Shown piece after piece: positions 12,826 to 43,733 of a DNA stretch of 64,000 nt (positions within the stretch are counted from its first letter, which is position 1; each line of letters starts with the position of its first letter). The position numbers were made by a program, and so were the translations under genes. Below the pieces are notes generated by a model, which did no database searches, was not told the DNA's origin, and saw only the letters and a list, made by a program, of their open reading frames with translations. The stretch covers positions 1,181,333-1,245,332 of the forward strand of contig NC_133399.1 in NCBI RefSeq assembly GCF_047511655.1, given 5' to 3'. Source of the DNA: Castor canadensis. Taxonomy: Eukaryota; Chordata; Mammalia; Rodentia; Castoridae.

Positions 12826-14834
12826 GTGTGGGGGGCAGCGGGGACCCGTGGATCGTGTGGACCTCGGGATGTGGGAAACGCAGCCCGAGATCGGGGAGGG
12901 AGGGGGCTGGGATCCGGAGAAGCCCCCCGGGTGGGGAGGGGCGAGTGGGGGAGGGGAGCCCGAGTGGAAGAGGGGGCTTGGGGGTGTCGGGAGGATACGC
13001 ATGGAGGGGGGAACGGAAAAGGTGGTCCGGGATACAGAGATCAGCTCACTGGTGGGGAGGATGTCCAAGTGGGGGTGGGTCTCAGCCCTGGGATCTAGGG
13101 TTCAGGGAGGGGCGCACCCCGAGTTTGGAGAGAAGAGACGGACCCCCCTAGTGATTGAATAGGGTCTCTGGATCAGGGCATCCCTGTGTCTTGAGCTGAG
13201 ACACCCCAGGATTTTAAGTGGGGACTCCCAATTTGCACGTGAATGGAGGATTCCAGGCCGGACTGCAGTGGGGAGGGGGCTCCCCCCAAAATCAGCCCAA
13301 GTTCAATAGGAGGGGGTCGGCGCGGAGTGGATGGTCATTGGGAAGGGGAGATAGCCTTGTCCCCCCCTTTTGGGATCTGTCCTTTTGGGATCGGTTCTGT
13401 CACAGTGTCCCTGCTCAGAGAGGAGGTTCCAGGGGTGGGGGGACATCCCAACGTGGTCCCCCGTTTTTTCCACGCACATCTAGAGTTGGGGTGCTGTTTC
13501 TTCTCCCACGGGGCATTCTGGGTGTCCCAGGCCAATGTTAGACAGGGACGGGCACTGACAGTTGCTGGTGACGGATCCCCAGGACCTGTGAGGGACACCA
13601 GCCCAGAGACAAGGAGCACCCCAGCACCTCCACATCTGTCCCCATCCTCAGAGCCCCCCACACCCTTGCCTCACCCCTCAGTTCCATCTGCCTGTGTAGA
13701 TGCATGTGGGAGTCCCCTTGTTCCAGGGCACAGGGGCTGGGACCCCAGACCCGGTGCGGATAGAGAACCCCCCATCCTTGCACATGGGGCTTTGTTTCCT
13801 CAGAAGCATGGGAAGCAGCCAGGCTGGGGAGCTGGTGGCAGTGGCCCCTGCAGGAGACATGAGGTCTGAGTGGGGAGAGAGGGCTGGTGCAACATGGGAC
13901 CCCAGAAATGCGCTGCCTCAGTGGCTTCTGGACATTCCCACATGGAAGGCCCCCTCCCTCCCTGGGGGGGGGGCTTTGTGTGTGAGTCTGCAGGCGTCGA
14001 GGAGGGGTGGGTGTGCCCACAGAGCCTGGGGTCTCCTGTGACTGATAGGACTGTGGTTGGTGGCTTTGTCAGAAAACTTGTGCCAGGGGCCACCTCACCA
14101 GGTGGCCAAACGATGCGTGCCCATGGGTCAGCAAGGCCACATTGGTCTCTCCCGGTGTGTGCTGGGGGCTGGAGGCAGTGTGTGGGTTGGGGGGCTGTGC
14201 CTGGTGGTATTGGGTCTGTTGGGGGGGCTCATGTGGGGGCCTGAGGCCGTGGGTGTGGGTCTTTGTGTAGCAGATGCTTTTGTGCCTGCCTAGTCTTTGT
14301 TGTGTGGGGGTCTCTCCCTGGCTCTGTGTCTGGGCCGTGTGGCTGCATGTGTGTCGTGCGTGTGTGTGTGTGATTGGCCGTGTGGCCCCTGCGCGTGGGG
14401 GACGGGGGTGAGATCTTCGTGCAAAGTTGGGGAGATAACTGTGAGTCCAGGTCTCAGCTCTCTTCCCTTCCCCTCCAAGCACTCCCACACTCACGGGCGT
14501 GCACAGTCACGCACCCCGACTCAGGCCAGGAACACGCACGTGCGTGTCTGTGCGCAAAGCTCCCACCAAGGGGGACCCACACACCCAGAAACCTCACCTG
14601 GCTCCCTCCATCCACCCAGGGCACCGGGTTGCCGTGGGCTCGTGCTCAAGTCCACCCTGTCCACACACCACACACCTGTCCCTGCCTGAACTCAGCACCC
14701 CGTGTCACCAACACAGCACCTGCTGAGGGACACCCTGACTCAGGGTGCCCCTGAGACAGGAGGTGGGAGAGAGGGACCCCCCCCCCACACACACACTCTC
14801 ACGCTGCTGATCCAGCCCTCCCCTCCCCCTGCAG

Positions 14835-15110
14835 GCCCCTACTTGCATATGCATGAGTCTCATGAATCATTCATGAGGGGCCCGCCCCAGACAGCTGTGT
14901 AAAAGCTCACCTCTGTCGCCCTGGGGAGGACAGAGAAGGGAGAAGGGAGTGGGCGGGTGTGTGTGAGGGGGTGGGGGAGTGTGCACCTGAAATCCTGTCT
15001 GTCGCCATGTCGGACCATCTGAGGATATTTTTAGCCTGCCCACGAGGTTTTGTGTACAAAGAGCTGTTTTTAAATTTAACGTGTCTAGGACTTTACACGT
15101 CTTGGCTCAT
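14835..15110 (+). promoter_or_regulatory. NCAN: Candidate neural enhancer in NCAN intron 1
   Basis: TTGCATATGCATGAG near 14842 resembles the palindromic POU site ATGCATATGCAT. It is followed by CATGAATCATTCATGA and an E-box CAGCTG near 14892. A MEF2-like ATATTTTTAG lies at 15025-15034. These stand out as A/T-rich motifs in G-rich surroundings. Function is inferred only. Confidence 0.35.
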
Positions 15111-15214
15111 TGTGGCCTCAGAATAGACTTAGGAGATATGTGCTGGGTGATCCTGGTTTTACAGTTGGGGAAACTGAGTCAGGACATTTGGGTGTCATCT
15201 GAGCTCTCCACCAT

Positions 15215-15340
15215 ATAGTGTGTGTGTGTGAGAGAGAGAGAGTGAGAGAGGCAGACAGAGTGAGAGACAGAGAGAGAGAGAGAGAGAGAAAGAGCCGGAG
15301 GAGGGGAGAGAGAGAGGGAGTGAGAGAGAAAGAGAGACAA
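15215..15340. repeat. TG/GA microsatellite
   Basis: A short TG run is followed by about 110 bp of GA-rich simple repeat (GAGAGAGAGAG) in NCAN intron 1. Confidence 0.9.
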
Positions 15341-15618
15341 GCAGAGTTTCCTGGCCTTGTCTCCTAATCCACCCATCATGGCACCCTAAGCTTGCTTGGG
15401 GTTTCCAGGCGGAGAAATAAAGACAGCCCTGCATGGAGACAGATTCTGCTGAGGTTTATAAGTTGGTGTTTGGCGCCACTGGGCCTGGACCTTGATCTCG
15501 GCCTCTGCCCTGCTGGGCAGCCTCAAGCAAACTGCTAGCCCTCTCTGAGCCACTATGTGCGTAGGCAGGAGGCAGGGATGGATTATAAGGGTGGCCAGGT
15601 GGCGTCACCATCTCAGCG

Positions 15619-15639
15619 TTCAGCACCACGGACAGGTCC
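15619..15639 (+). promoter_or_regulatory. NCAN: REST/NRSF binding element (RE1) in NCAN intron 1
   Basis: The 17-base core TTCAGCACCACGGACAG matches the canonical RE1 exactly, and the full 21-base element differs only at two positions near its right end. REST silences neuronal genes in non-neural cells through such sites. The site lies about 2.9 kb after the NCAN start site and 1.1 kb before the coding start, in a neural gene, which fits regulation of NCAN. Binding itself is inferred. Confidence 0.85.
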
Positions 15640-16309
15640 CTGCTGTCCTCTCAGAGGCCTCTGGGAAGTGGGAGGGACCGTGGCGAAGGGGGGCAACTGA
15701 GTCCCACGGCCTCACATTCTGGAGTCCACCCATAACCCCGACCTCAGGCCTGTTCTTTTAGAGGGGCGTGGTGCAAGGGTCCATCTGTGCCCATGTTCTG
15801 AGCCCTGGCGAGGGGCAGGAGGCCCTGGGGGAGGGGGCCCTGGGCAGGATAGTTAAGTCTCTGGGAGGGTGAGAGGTCCCCAAAGTCACCTTGGCGCCCT
15901 AGCACGTGAAGTGGACTTCTGCTCATGGCAAGCACGCAGTAATTGTCCATGTTTATGGTCACTGGGCCTCTTTATATCTCTGGGCCTCCAAAGCCTCTTG
16001 GAGTCGGGGGAGGACGGGCTGGGCAGTGGGGAGGCCCCTTCCTCCAGCTGGATCTTGGCAACTCCTTAAATATCCCAGGAATCAAGAATAGAAGCTTGGT
16101 GGTTACCAAATCCTGGAGTTGGAGCTGCGAATCGTGTCAGTCAGCCAACCTAGATGAAAAGCTGGCTTGGAACATGGCCTGCTGTTTGGACTGGGGACCC
16201 CGGGGAGGATGGGGACTGGTTGCTCTCCTCTGGTTGGCTGCCCACCCCAGTCCAATGGGGGTAAATAAGACTTCCGTTCTGGTTATATTAAGATAAATAA
16301 TAAGATATT

Positions 16310-16490
16310 AGCAACAGCTAAAATAAGCTCCCGGATGCCAGGTAGTTCTAAGCTTTTCATCTATTCCTCCACACCGTGAAGCTATCCCAGTCTGACCTAC
16401 AAAGAAAAGGAGGCACAGAGAAGTTGAGCTACGTGCTCCAAGTCACACAGCAAATTGGATTCACTTTACCACCCGGGCTCCTGGCCATGA
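16310..16490 (+). repeat. MIR element
   Basis: The order of AGGCACAGAGAAGTTGAGCT, then CAAGTCACACAGCAAATTGG, is typical of MIR. It sits a few hundred bases before the first coding exon of NCAN. Confidence 0.65.
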
Positions 16491-16707
16491 AGTTTCACTG
16501 CTTGGATTCTAAAGCCAGGGGGAAGGGGCGGGGGGGCCCTAGGTTCGAATCCTGACTCTGGCCTTGCTTGCTCGGCTCATCTGTGACACACTGGCCTCTC
16601 TGAGCTCCTGTCCCAGATTCCTACAGGGATTCGGTCCTTCCGAGCTGCACGCCTGGGAAGATGTGCCATGACTCACTCTCCTTGCCTCCTTCTGCTTTTC
16701 CTCCAGA

Positions 16708-32243
<15,536 letters not shown>

Positions 32244-33359
32244 GGAACCCGGCACGGGCCCAGCACCGCCCCTATTCCACTCCCGCTCTGGACTTCACCT
32301 GCTGAGACACGGCCCACAGAGAAGCCAGAGGGTCTGGAAGCCCCCGAGCCCCACCCGTGCCACAGCCCCACGCATAGTCCCCTGTACAAAGCTCCCCAAC
32401 CCTCCTCTTTTTCCCCTCCACACGGTCCCCAATGGCAGGTGACCATGTGTCTCAAGCTGAAATCCAGGTGCACCTCCCAGCTGAGGGACCCTCGAGGACG
32501 ATTTGATCTTTCATTTGCCCATTGTTGAGATGAGGCGTCGGTGAGGGACCAGAGTGTACGTTTGGATTTGTGCAAAGGAATCCCTCTGCACGCCAGAGAT
32601 CCAGGCTTAGTTTACTAAACGGTTGGCGATTCCTCGATCAGTTAAAGTCACCGACTTTGGGAGGAAATGGCTGCACGGAAGCACAACTGGGAACTTGGAC
32701 TTCAGCCCAAGTTCTGTCTCTGGTCTTGGTGCGCGATGGAAAACCGTCACCCTGCGTGTCCTCGGAGCTGGGGTGACGATGTTCGGGTCACAGGGAGCAG
32801 GGGTATGGCTCCGTGGAACCCCGTTGTTGTGACTGTGGACAGATCCCTCTGTCGGGCACGTGTGAGAGGGGATTTAGGGTCAGAGGAACCCCGGTTTCTT
32901 CCCCCTGCCTCTCTCAGGGAGACGAAGAACATCTTGGATCAAGCAGGTGCCCTCTTGTCCCTCGAGCCGCTGCTGTAGTGTCCTTGTCCTGAGTCCCGTC
33001 CTATCCCTGCGTCCACCGATGCCTGGTGGACTTAGAAGCCCGTGTCGTGTCCTAGAGCGATGTGTGGCGTTGTTAAAACTGAAACGCACGCACGAACCCC
33101 GAGCCTCCTGATCTCTGCCTCCTGAGCAACCGGGATTACAGGCGGGAGCCACCAGCACCTGGCTCTTAGTTTTTAGATGGGAAAAAAATTCACATTGCCC
33201 TGCTCCCCAGTTCTACGGCCCACGACAGACTTCCCTGAGCCAGACTTCCAGACTCTGCCTCCGTGATCCTGGGCCAAACCGGGAAGATCTACAGCTTCTC
33301 CTCCATGCCTGGTGTCCCACCAGCCCTCCAGATGGGGTCAAATCCGTGGATTTGTGTTG

Positions 33360-33440
33360 GAGTTGCAGTGGAGCTCAGTGATGAGTGCTTGCCTAGCGTG
33401 CGTGAGGCCCCCGGATTCATCCCCAGCACCCCAAATCCAC
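33360..33440 (+). repeat. ID-like SINE in NCAN 3' UTR
   Basis: GCAGTGGAGCTCAGTGATGA, TGCTTGCCTAGCGTGCGTGA and CATCCCCAGCACCCCAAA match an ID unit. Confidence 0.8.
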
Positions 33441-33654
33441 AGTGCAGAATGGCCCACTGCAGGTTGGAAAGAGAAGCACATGTACGGCCCACTTAGGGCT
33501 CAGCAGAGAGGGAAATGTGTTAACTGAGCCTGGATCCCTCCCAGGAAGTAATAACCGCACTTGACAATTACGGAGTAGGAATTATGGTAAGGATACAGAC
33601 TCTGTACACCTGAACCCTCTCGACGTCTCTATGGCTAAGAAAATGTTACCCACC

Positions 33655-33890
33655 CCCCTCCTTTTATTGTTTTTGTGGGACTGGGATTTGAACTCAGGGC
33701 CTCATACTTCCTAGGCAGGCGCTCTACCGCTTGAGCCTTTCTGCCAGTCCATTTTGCTCTGGTCATTTTGGAGATGGGGGGTCTCCTGAACTGTTTGCCC
33801 AGGCTGGCCTCGAACTGCAATCCTCCCCATCTCAGCCTCCCAAGTAGCTGGGATTACAGGCGTGAGCCACGGAACCTGGCTATTGCTGAG
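33655..33890 (-). repeat. Dimeric SINE, antisense, in NCAN 3' UTR
   Basis: GGACTGGGATTTGAACTCAG is the ID-like part, and AGTAGCTGGGATTACAGGCG the 7SL-like part. Confidence 0.9.
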
Positions 33891-34369
33891 GAAACCCAGG
33901 ACGTAGGTTTATCTTCTTAACAGTTCTAGATTTAATAAGATGATGGTAACACGTCTGCTGTCACCCACGTCCCAGGACACTCGTCCCGGGCTTGGGGACC
34001 GGGATGTTGGCTTTGCCTGGGGTCTGGCTCGGTACTCCCGGGGTGTGTGGGGGGCTCCTGTGTTTTCTAGACTTGGGGTTCGTGTTTTGCTCTTTCCCTC
34101 GGGGAGGTGCGTGTGTGTCCGTGGCCCCGCGTGGCAGTGCGTGTGCGTGGACGGCCGTGGGCTCTCTTGGTGTTGCCGTGAGCTGCAGTGTTCCGTGGAC
34201 CTGTGGAATCTGACACTGTGGACATTATTGTACTCTTCTTGGACATTTTAATAAAATTTTTTTAACAGTTCGACTGGCCTGTCGCTGCCTGATCCCTTCA
34301 TGCATTCACTGGGCATGATCACCCTGGGGGTGATCAGGGAGGGCTTCCTAGAGGAGGTGGATGGAGTCT

Positions 34370-34565
34370 TTTTTGGAGGGTACTGGGATTGGAACTGGGA
34401 TCCTTGTGCTTGCTAGACACTCCACAAGTCCTTTTTTTGTGATGGGTTTTTTTGAGAGGGGGGGGGGTCTCGAATTATTTGCCGGGGCTGGCTTCGAACC
34501 AAGATCCTCCTGATGTCAGCCTCCTGAGTTGCTGAGATTACAGCTGTGAGCCACCGGTGCGACCG
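34370..34565 (-). repeat. Dimeric SINE, antisense, just after NCAN
   Basis: TACTGGGATTGGAACTGGGA and TTTGCCGGGGCTGGCTTCGA, ending with GAGATTACAGCTGTGAGCCA. Confidence 0.85.
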
Positions 34566-35180
34566 ACCGAGTCTTGTTGGTTTGCAGAGGCTACGCCCAC
34601 ACTCTTGGACCAATCAGAGTTGCCCAGCGAGATGAGCCACAGCAGTCATTGGCGGAGCCTGAAGGGGGTGGAGTCAGTCCCCTCCAACCACCACCTTGGA
34701 ATCAGATGCAATTTGCATACGCATGCGCGAACCTGCGAACGCGCCCCTCCCCATCCATCCTCTGTTGGGGGCTGCCAGGGCCCAGCTGGAGGTCCTGGCC
34801 ACCCAGGCCAGCGCCTGGTCCCCTGCTTCCCACGCCGGGTCGCCATCTGGGGACTTTCTGGAGGTTGTACAGGTAGCTAGATGGCTGCCACCAAACCCTT
34901 TGTTCTCTTCTGGTTTTGTATCCTAGAAGCTTCCAGTCCTCCCCTTTCTTCCCTTCCTGGGCAGAAAGTCCTGACTCAGTTTCCAGTATTTGCCCTGTAT
35001 TATTAGGACACAGCTAAGGGGCAGACCATGGGTGGAGGGGCGGGGGACAGAAAGTGGGGCGGGAGGAGGAAGGGAGGGTGATGTGGGGGGGCTTCCCCAC
35101 CCACCCCACCAAGCTGTCCACCCAAGTCCATCCACGAAGGAGTTTCCCATTGGCTGCCTGGTTTTCTCATTCATCAAAAG
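34565..35180. other. Gap between the convergent 3' ends of NCAN and HAPLN4
   Basis: No gene seen. The stretch includes GCATACGCATGCGCGAACC near 34716 and a G-rich run near 35040-35090. Confidence 0.4.
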
Positions 35181-35184
35181 AAAC

Positions 35185-35320
35185 AAAGGTTTATTGAACC
35201 CCAGTGGCGGGGACTTCAGAACAACTCTGGGTACAAGAAGGAAACAGGCTCAGAGGGGTTTTGTCGCTGTTCACACAGTAAACTCAAGAACAAGAGGTGG
35301 GATTCGAACCCAAGCCCACC
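35185..35320 (+). repeat. MIR fragment
   Basis: TTTATTGAACCCCAGTGG, then GGAAACAGGCTCAGAGGGGT and GGTGGGATTCGAACCCAAGC. On the minus strand it supplies AATAAA at 35195-35190, a candidate poly(A) signal for HAPLN4. Confidence 0.6.
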
Positions 35321-35920
35321 TGCTTCCAAAGTTCAAAGATGGGCTTCCTAGAGGCGGAAGTGACAGTAAGGAGCCTCCAGGGAGGGCTCCCAGGGCTCTT
35401 CCAGGAAGGACCTCAGAGCTGGGGTCTCCCACACCGGGGTGGCCTTCTCCATGGCTACCGGAAGCTGGACCCAGAGTTCATCTGGGTCCTGAGCTCTTAG
35501 CACAAACCGTCCCCTTAGAACCTGGTGGATTTTGAAGTTTAAGGTGCATTTCTGCCCTCCTGGGTCTGTAAGGAGGGGAGAGGGAGCAGGGGGACAGGGA
35601 CAGAGAGTGGACCTCGTGAGACCGGGGACAGGGGTCTCAGAGGGCTAAGGAAGGAGAGCTCGGTGCTTGCGCAGCACTGCCTCAGTTTCCCCGCCTGCAG
35701 CGTGGATGTGCAGCGTGCAAGGGTGTGCGGTGGCATATAGGGAGCGTGCGTGCAAACTGCAGGAAGTTCCGCCCCATCTTGGGGATGCTGTCTGGGCCTG
35801 GGTCCATCTGGCAAAGGGACAGTCATCAGGCCCCGGAGGGGACACTGTAGGCGGCCTCAGCGGGAACTCCCTCCCCCCCAACCCTGCCTCCGGCCCAAGT
35901 TCCTGAGAGCTGGGAGGTCG

Positions 35921-36437
35921 GTTGTCATGGCGACTGTCTCTATGGCAACAGCTTGGTGAGGCTGAGACAGGACCCTGCCGTGTGGGGAAAGCCTAGGGGG
36001 ACAGGTGTTCGGTTACCTCAGACACCAGAGTTTGGTCTCCATGGCAACAGGCGACGGGTCCGAGCCGCCCCGGGGGCGGAGCTTGGAGGACCGCAAGGAG
36101 CTCGGGGTGCTCCTGGGGAAGGGGGGCAGCCTGTTTCCATGGTGAAAGCTTGGAGAAGCAAATGTTGGGTCACGCTGGGGACGCTTAGGGGGAGGGCCGT
36201 CTCCATGATGGTTCGTCAGTGTGGGGACAGACAGAAGTGGACCTGTAGGTCCCGCGGGGGTTGGGGGTGAAGGCGGGTGAGATGGGGGACGTGTGGTGTC
36301 CATGGTTACAGCTGGAGGAGGGAGACCCCATCTTTGTGGATGTGACTGATGAGGCAAGGGGTGTGTGACTTTACGTGACAGGTGCACTGGTCACCTTGGT
36401 GACAGTGGGAAGCCAGGCAGCTGGTCTCCATAGCAAA
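35921..36437. repeat. Degenerate repeat array carrying RFX X-box motifs
   Basis: Units are often spaced about 94-99 bp and carry an X-box core. Perfect matches to GTHNYYATRRNAAC are GTCTCTATGGCAAC (35936-35949) and GTCTCCATGGCAAC (36035-36048). Near matches lie at 35921, 36133, 36296, 36390 and 36424. The array lies in the likely HAPLN4 3' UTR. Confidence 0.7.
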
Positions 36438-37238
36438 TGGGAAGGATGTTATGGGTCCCTGAGCCCGAGGGAATGAGCTCTTTGGTGACAGCCTGGTAAG
36501 GGGGTGGGGTGGGGGAACAGGACGACGGGGCATCTGTGCCTCCCTCGAGAGAAATACCTGAAGGTCAGGCAATGACCGCCACTCCTGAGAGCCAGCTGGG
36601 TGTCTGTCCGTCATCTGAAAGGGTGACGGTCGAAGGCGCTTGCCCTTGACACTGGAGGGGTGGGACTGTTTTCCACAGTGGCCTGGGGACACTGCCTATT
36701 ACCCTGGAAATATTAGGGGATTCTCAGGTAGCAAGAGGAGACCGGGATACTCAGCCCCAGGTCACCGTGGGGAAGGAAGCCCTGAACCGACAGTCTCCAT
36801 GTGCGTGGTCACTTGGAGAACCCTGAGGTCTGTTTTCTCGCCAGGTGAAGGGGAGGGGAATTTGTGTGACCAAAGGGACCCGTTTTCAGTCTCCAGGGAA
36901 ATGCAAAGATATGTGTGGGCAGTCTCCAGATAATCCCCGGGACCCAAGGGGGCGGTCCGAGTGTTTCCAGGAGGCCTTAGAGGGGTGGCCTCGGAGGGGA
37001 ACCACCGGGGTCAGCTGGTCTCCTGGGATCCTGGGGGGGGCGTGGCTCTCCTGGAGAAAGTCGGGGAGCCTGGAATTCCACAGTCCAAAAGAGGTGGGCG
37101 TGGCCAGCCTCCAAGGACCCTCAGGGGGCGTGGCCAGAGTCCCCGGCCCTAGAGAGGCCTCATCAGCCTGCAGGGACCGCCAGGGTTGTGTCCAGGGGAC
37201 CTGGGGAGGGGGAGGGAAGGGGAGTGGTCCGTGTCTAG

Positions 37239-37330
37239 GGACTTCAAGGGGGCAAAGCCCATCTTCAAGGACTTCAGGGCCGAGGGACTTCAAGGGGGCA
37301 AAGCCCATCTTCAAGGACTTCAGGGCCGAG
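37239..37330. repeat. Perfect 46-bp tandem duplication
   Basis: Two identical 46-bp copies, 37239-37284 and 37285-37330, each starting GGACTTCAAGGGGGCAAAGC and ending GGACTTCAGGGCCGAG. The pair lies 38 bases past the HAPLN4 stop codon in the 3' UTR. Confidence 0.95.
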
Positions 37331-37368
37331 TCACCACACAGCCCCAAAGCCGTCCATCCTCCCGGATC

Positions 37369-42417
<5,049 letters not shown>

Positions 42418-42420
<3 letters not shown>

Positions 42421-42560
42421 CCTGCCCGCCCCGGCCGGCTCCGCGCACCGCGCACCGCACCGGCGGCTCTGGGAAGCTCCCGCGGCGGGCGCGGCGCAAT
42501 CCCGGCGTCTGCCTGCAAGGGGAGGAGCGGGCGGCGGGGGAGGGGGGTGCATTAAAGGGG
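42418..42560 (-). promoter_or_regulatory. HAPLN4: HAPLN4 5' UTR exon and CpG-rich promoter
   Basis: Exon 1 ends GGCAGGATG/GTGAG on the minus strand. The surrounding 41.8-42.56 kb is a CpG island. No TATA box is obvious. The start site is not resolved. Confidence 0.55.
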
Positions 42561-43515
42561 ACGCGCTCCGTGGGAAGGACGCCCGGGCAGGGGCAGAGGA
42601 AGGACGCGCGACTGCTCTGCAGAAGGAGTGCACAGATAGCCACGTCCCGGCACTGCTGGTGACCTCCAGCCAGGGGAGGAACCTCTCTGGGCTTCAGTTT
42701 AGCTGTCTTTGAAATGGAATGGGGACAGCCAGGTGCAGCAATCCCAGTGCTGGAGAGGCTGGGGGCCACCCTGGAGTCCAGGGCCCCTCAGTACCCACAG
42801 GAGGAGGAGGAGGGGGAAGGCAACACTGGCATGGGGACCTGGAGCCACAACTGTGCCCCTCCCTGACTGAAGGACCTGGGAGGAGGCACTGGCCTCTCTG
42901 ATCCATTTCCATCCAGGGGACACAGCTGGACCTGTACCGGGAGCCTGGCCAGTGCTGAGAGGGGTAGGAGCCAGGGGAAGCCCCTGGTGCACTGTGGGCG
43001 GAGTCACCCCTGCATTTGGTGCTCCATCCAATTTCAAGGTCACAAACCAGGAAATGGAGAACCCTATCCCCCCAGCCCCTTGGTTGGCTCTCCAGCCTCA
43101 GTTTCCCCTGAACGAGCCCAAGGTGGAGCAGGGCTCAGTCCCTATCTCAGACGCATGACCTTGGAGCTGGACCTTTACTTTGTGCAGCCTCAGTTTCCCC
43201 ATCTAGAATATGAGGGGAGGGGTGAGAACAAGCTGTCACATAGCCTTGGCAGGGTATACAGCCAGTGCTTAATAACTGGACCACACTATTGGTGACAGTG
43301 CACTGTATCAGCAGAGCAGTGGCTTTTCTGATTGTGACCTCAGGCGGGGGTCTCGGCCTGTCTGAGCCTCAGTTTCTCCACCTGGAAGACAGAGCCCGAC
43401 ACACCACTTAGAGACAGATGTCCGCGTCTGTCCTGGCCCCTCCGGGCTCTCCACAGCCACAAGAGCAAGGTCCAAGAAGGTCTCAGGCCCTGGCATTGTG
43501 GAGCACGCAGGCAGT
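42560..43515. other. HAPLN4-TM6SF2 intergenic spacer
   Basis: No gene or SINE seen. The stretch has several short MIR-like phrases (CTCAGTTTCCCC) but nothing I can place with confidence. Confidence 0.4.
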
Positions 43516-43519
43516 GACA

Positions 43520-43733
43520 TTTGTGACACGGAAAGGGCTTTTTATTCAAAAAGATCCTGTGGCCCCATGGGTAAATTCTGCAGAAGGGTCCAGGTGGCCT
43601 TTGGGGCACAGTGACAATGCTGTCTCTCTTTGCAGGAATGGGTCTCCCAGTTCGCCCACGGGCCTGGACACCCCTGAGCACCCCTCCTCCTGCTGCTGGC
43701 TTCGGGCTGAGTCCTGGGGAGCCCGCGGGCCCC
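43520..43733 (-). other. TM6SF2: TM6SF2 3' UTR with poly(A) signal
   Basis: On the minus strand AATAAA lies at 43546-43541, 188 bases after the stop codon, so cleavage is expected near 43525. Confidence 0.75.

Larger units (their letters stand above)
32244..34275 (+). other. NCAN: NCAN 3' UTR with poly(A) signal
   Basis: About 2 kb follow the stop codon before AATAAA at 34250-34255. A 3' UTR of about this length fits what I know of human NCAN mRNA. It carries SINE pieces at about 33090-33170 (antisense), 33360-33435 (ID-like) and 33660-33890 (antisense). Confidence 0.75.
35190..37368 (-). other. HAPLN4: HAPLN4 probable 3' UTR
   Basis: On the minus strand no other gene intervenes between the HAPLN4 stop codon and an AATAAA at 35195-35190. 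A 2.1-kb 3' UTR would be in keeping with human HAPLN4. The signal lies inside a MIR and could be fortuitous, so the 3' end is tentative. Confidence 0.45.
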
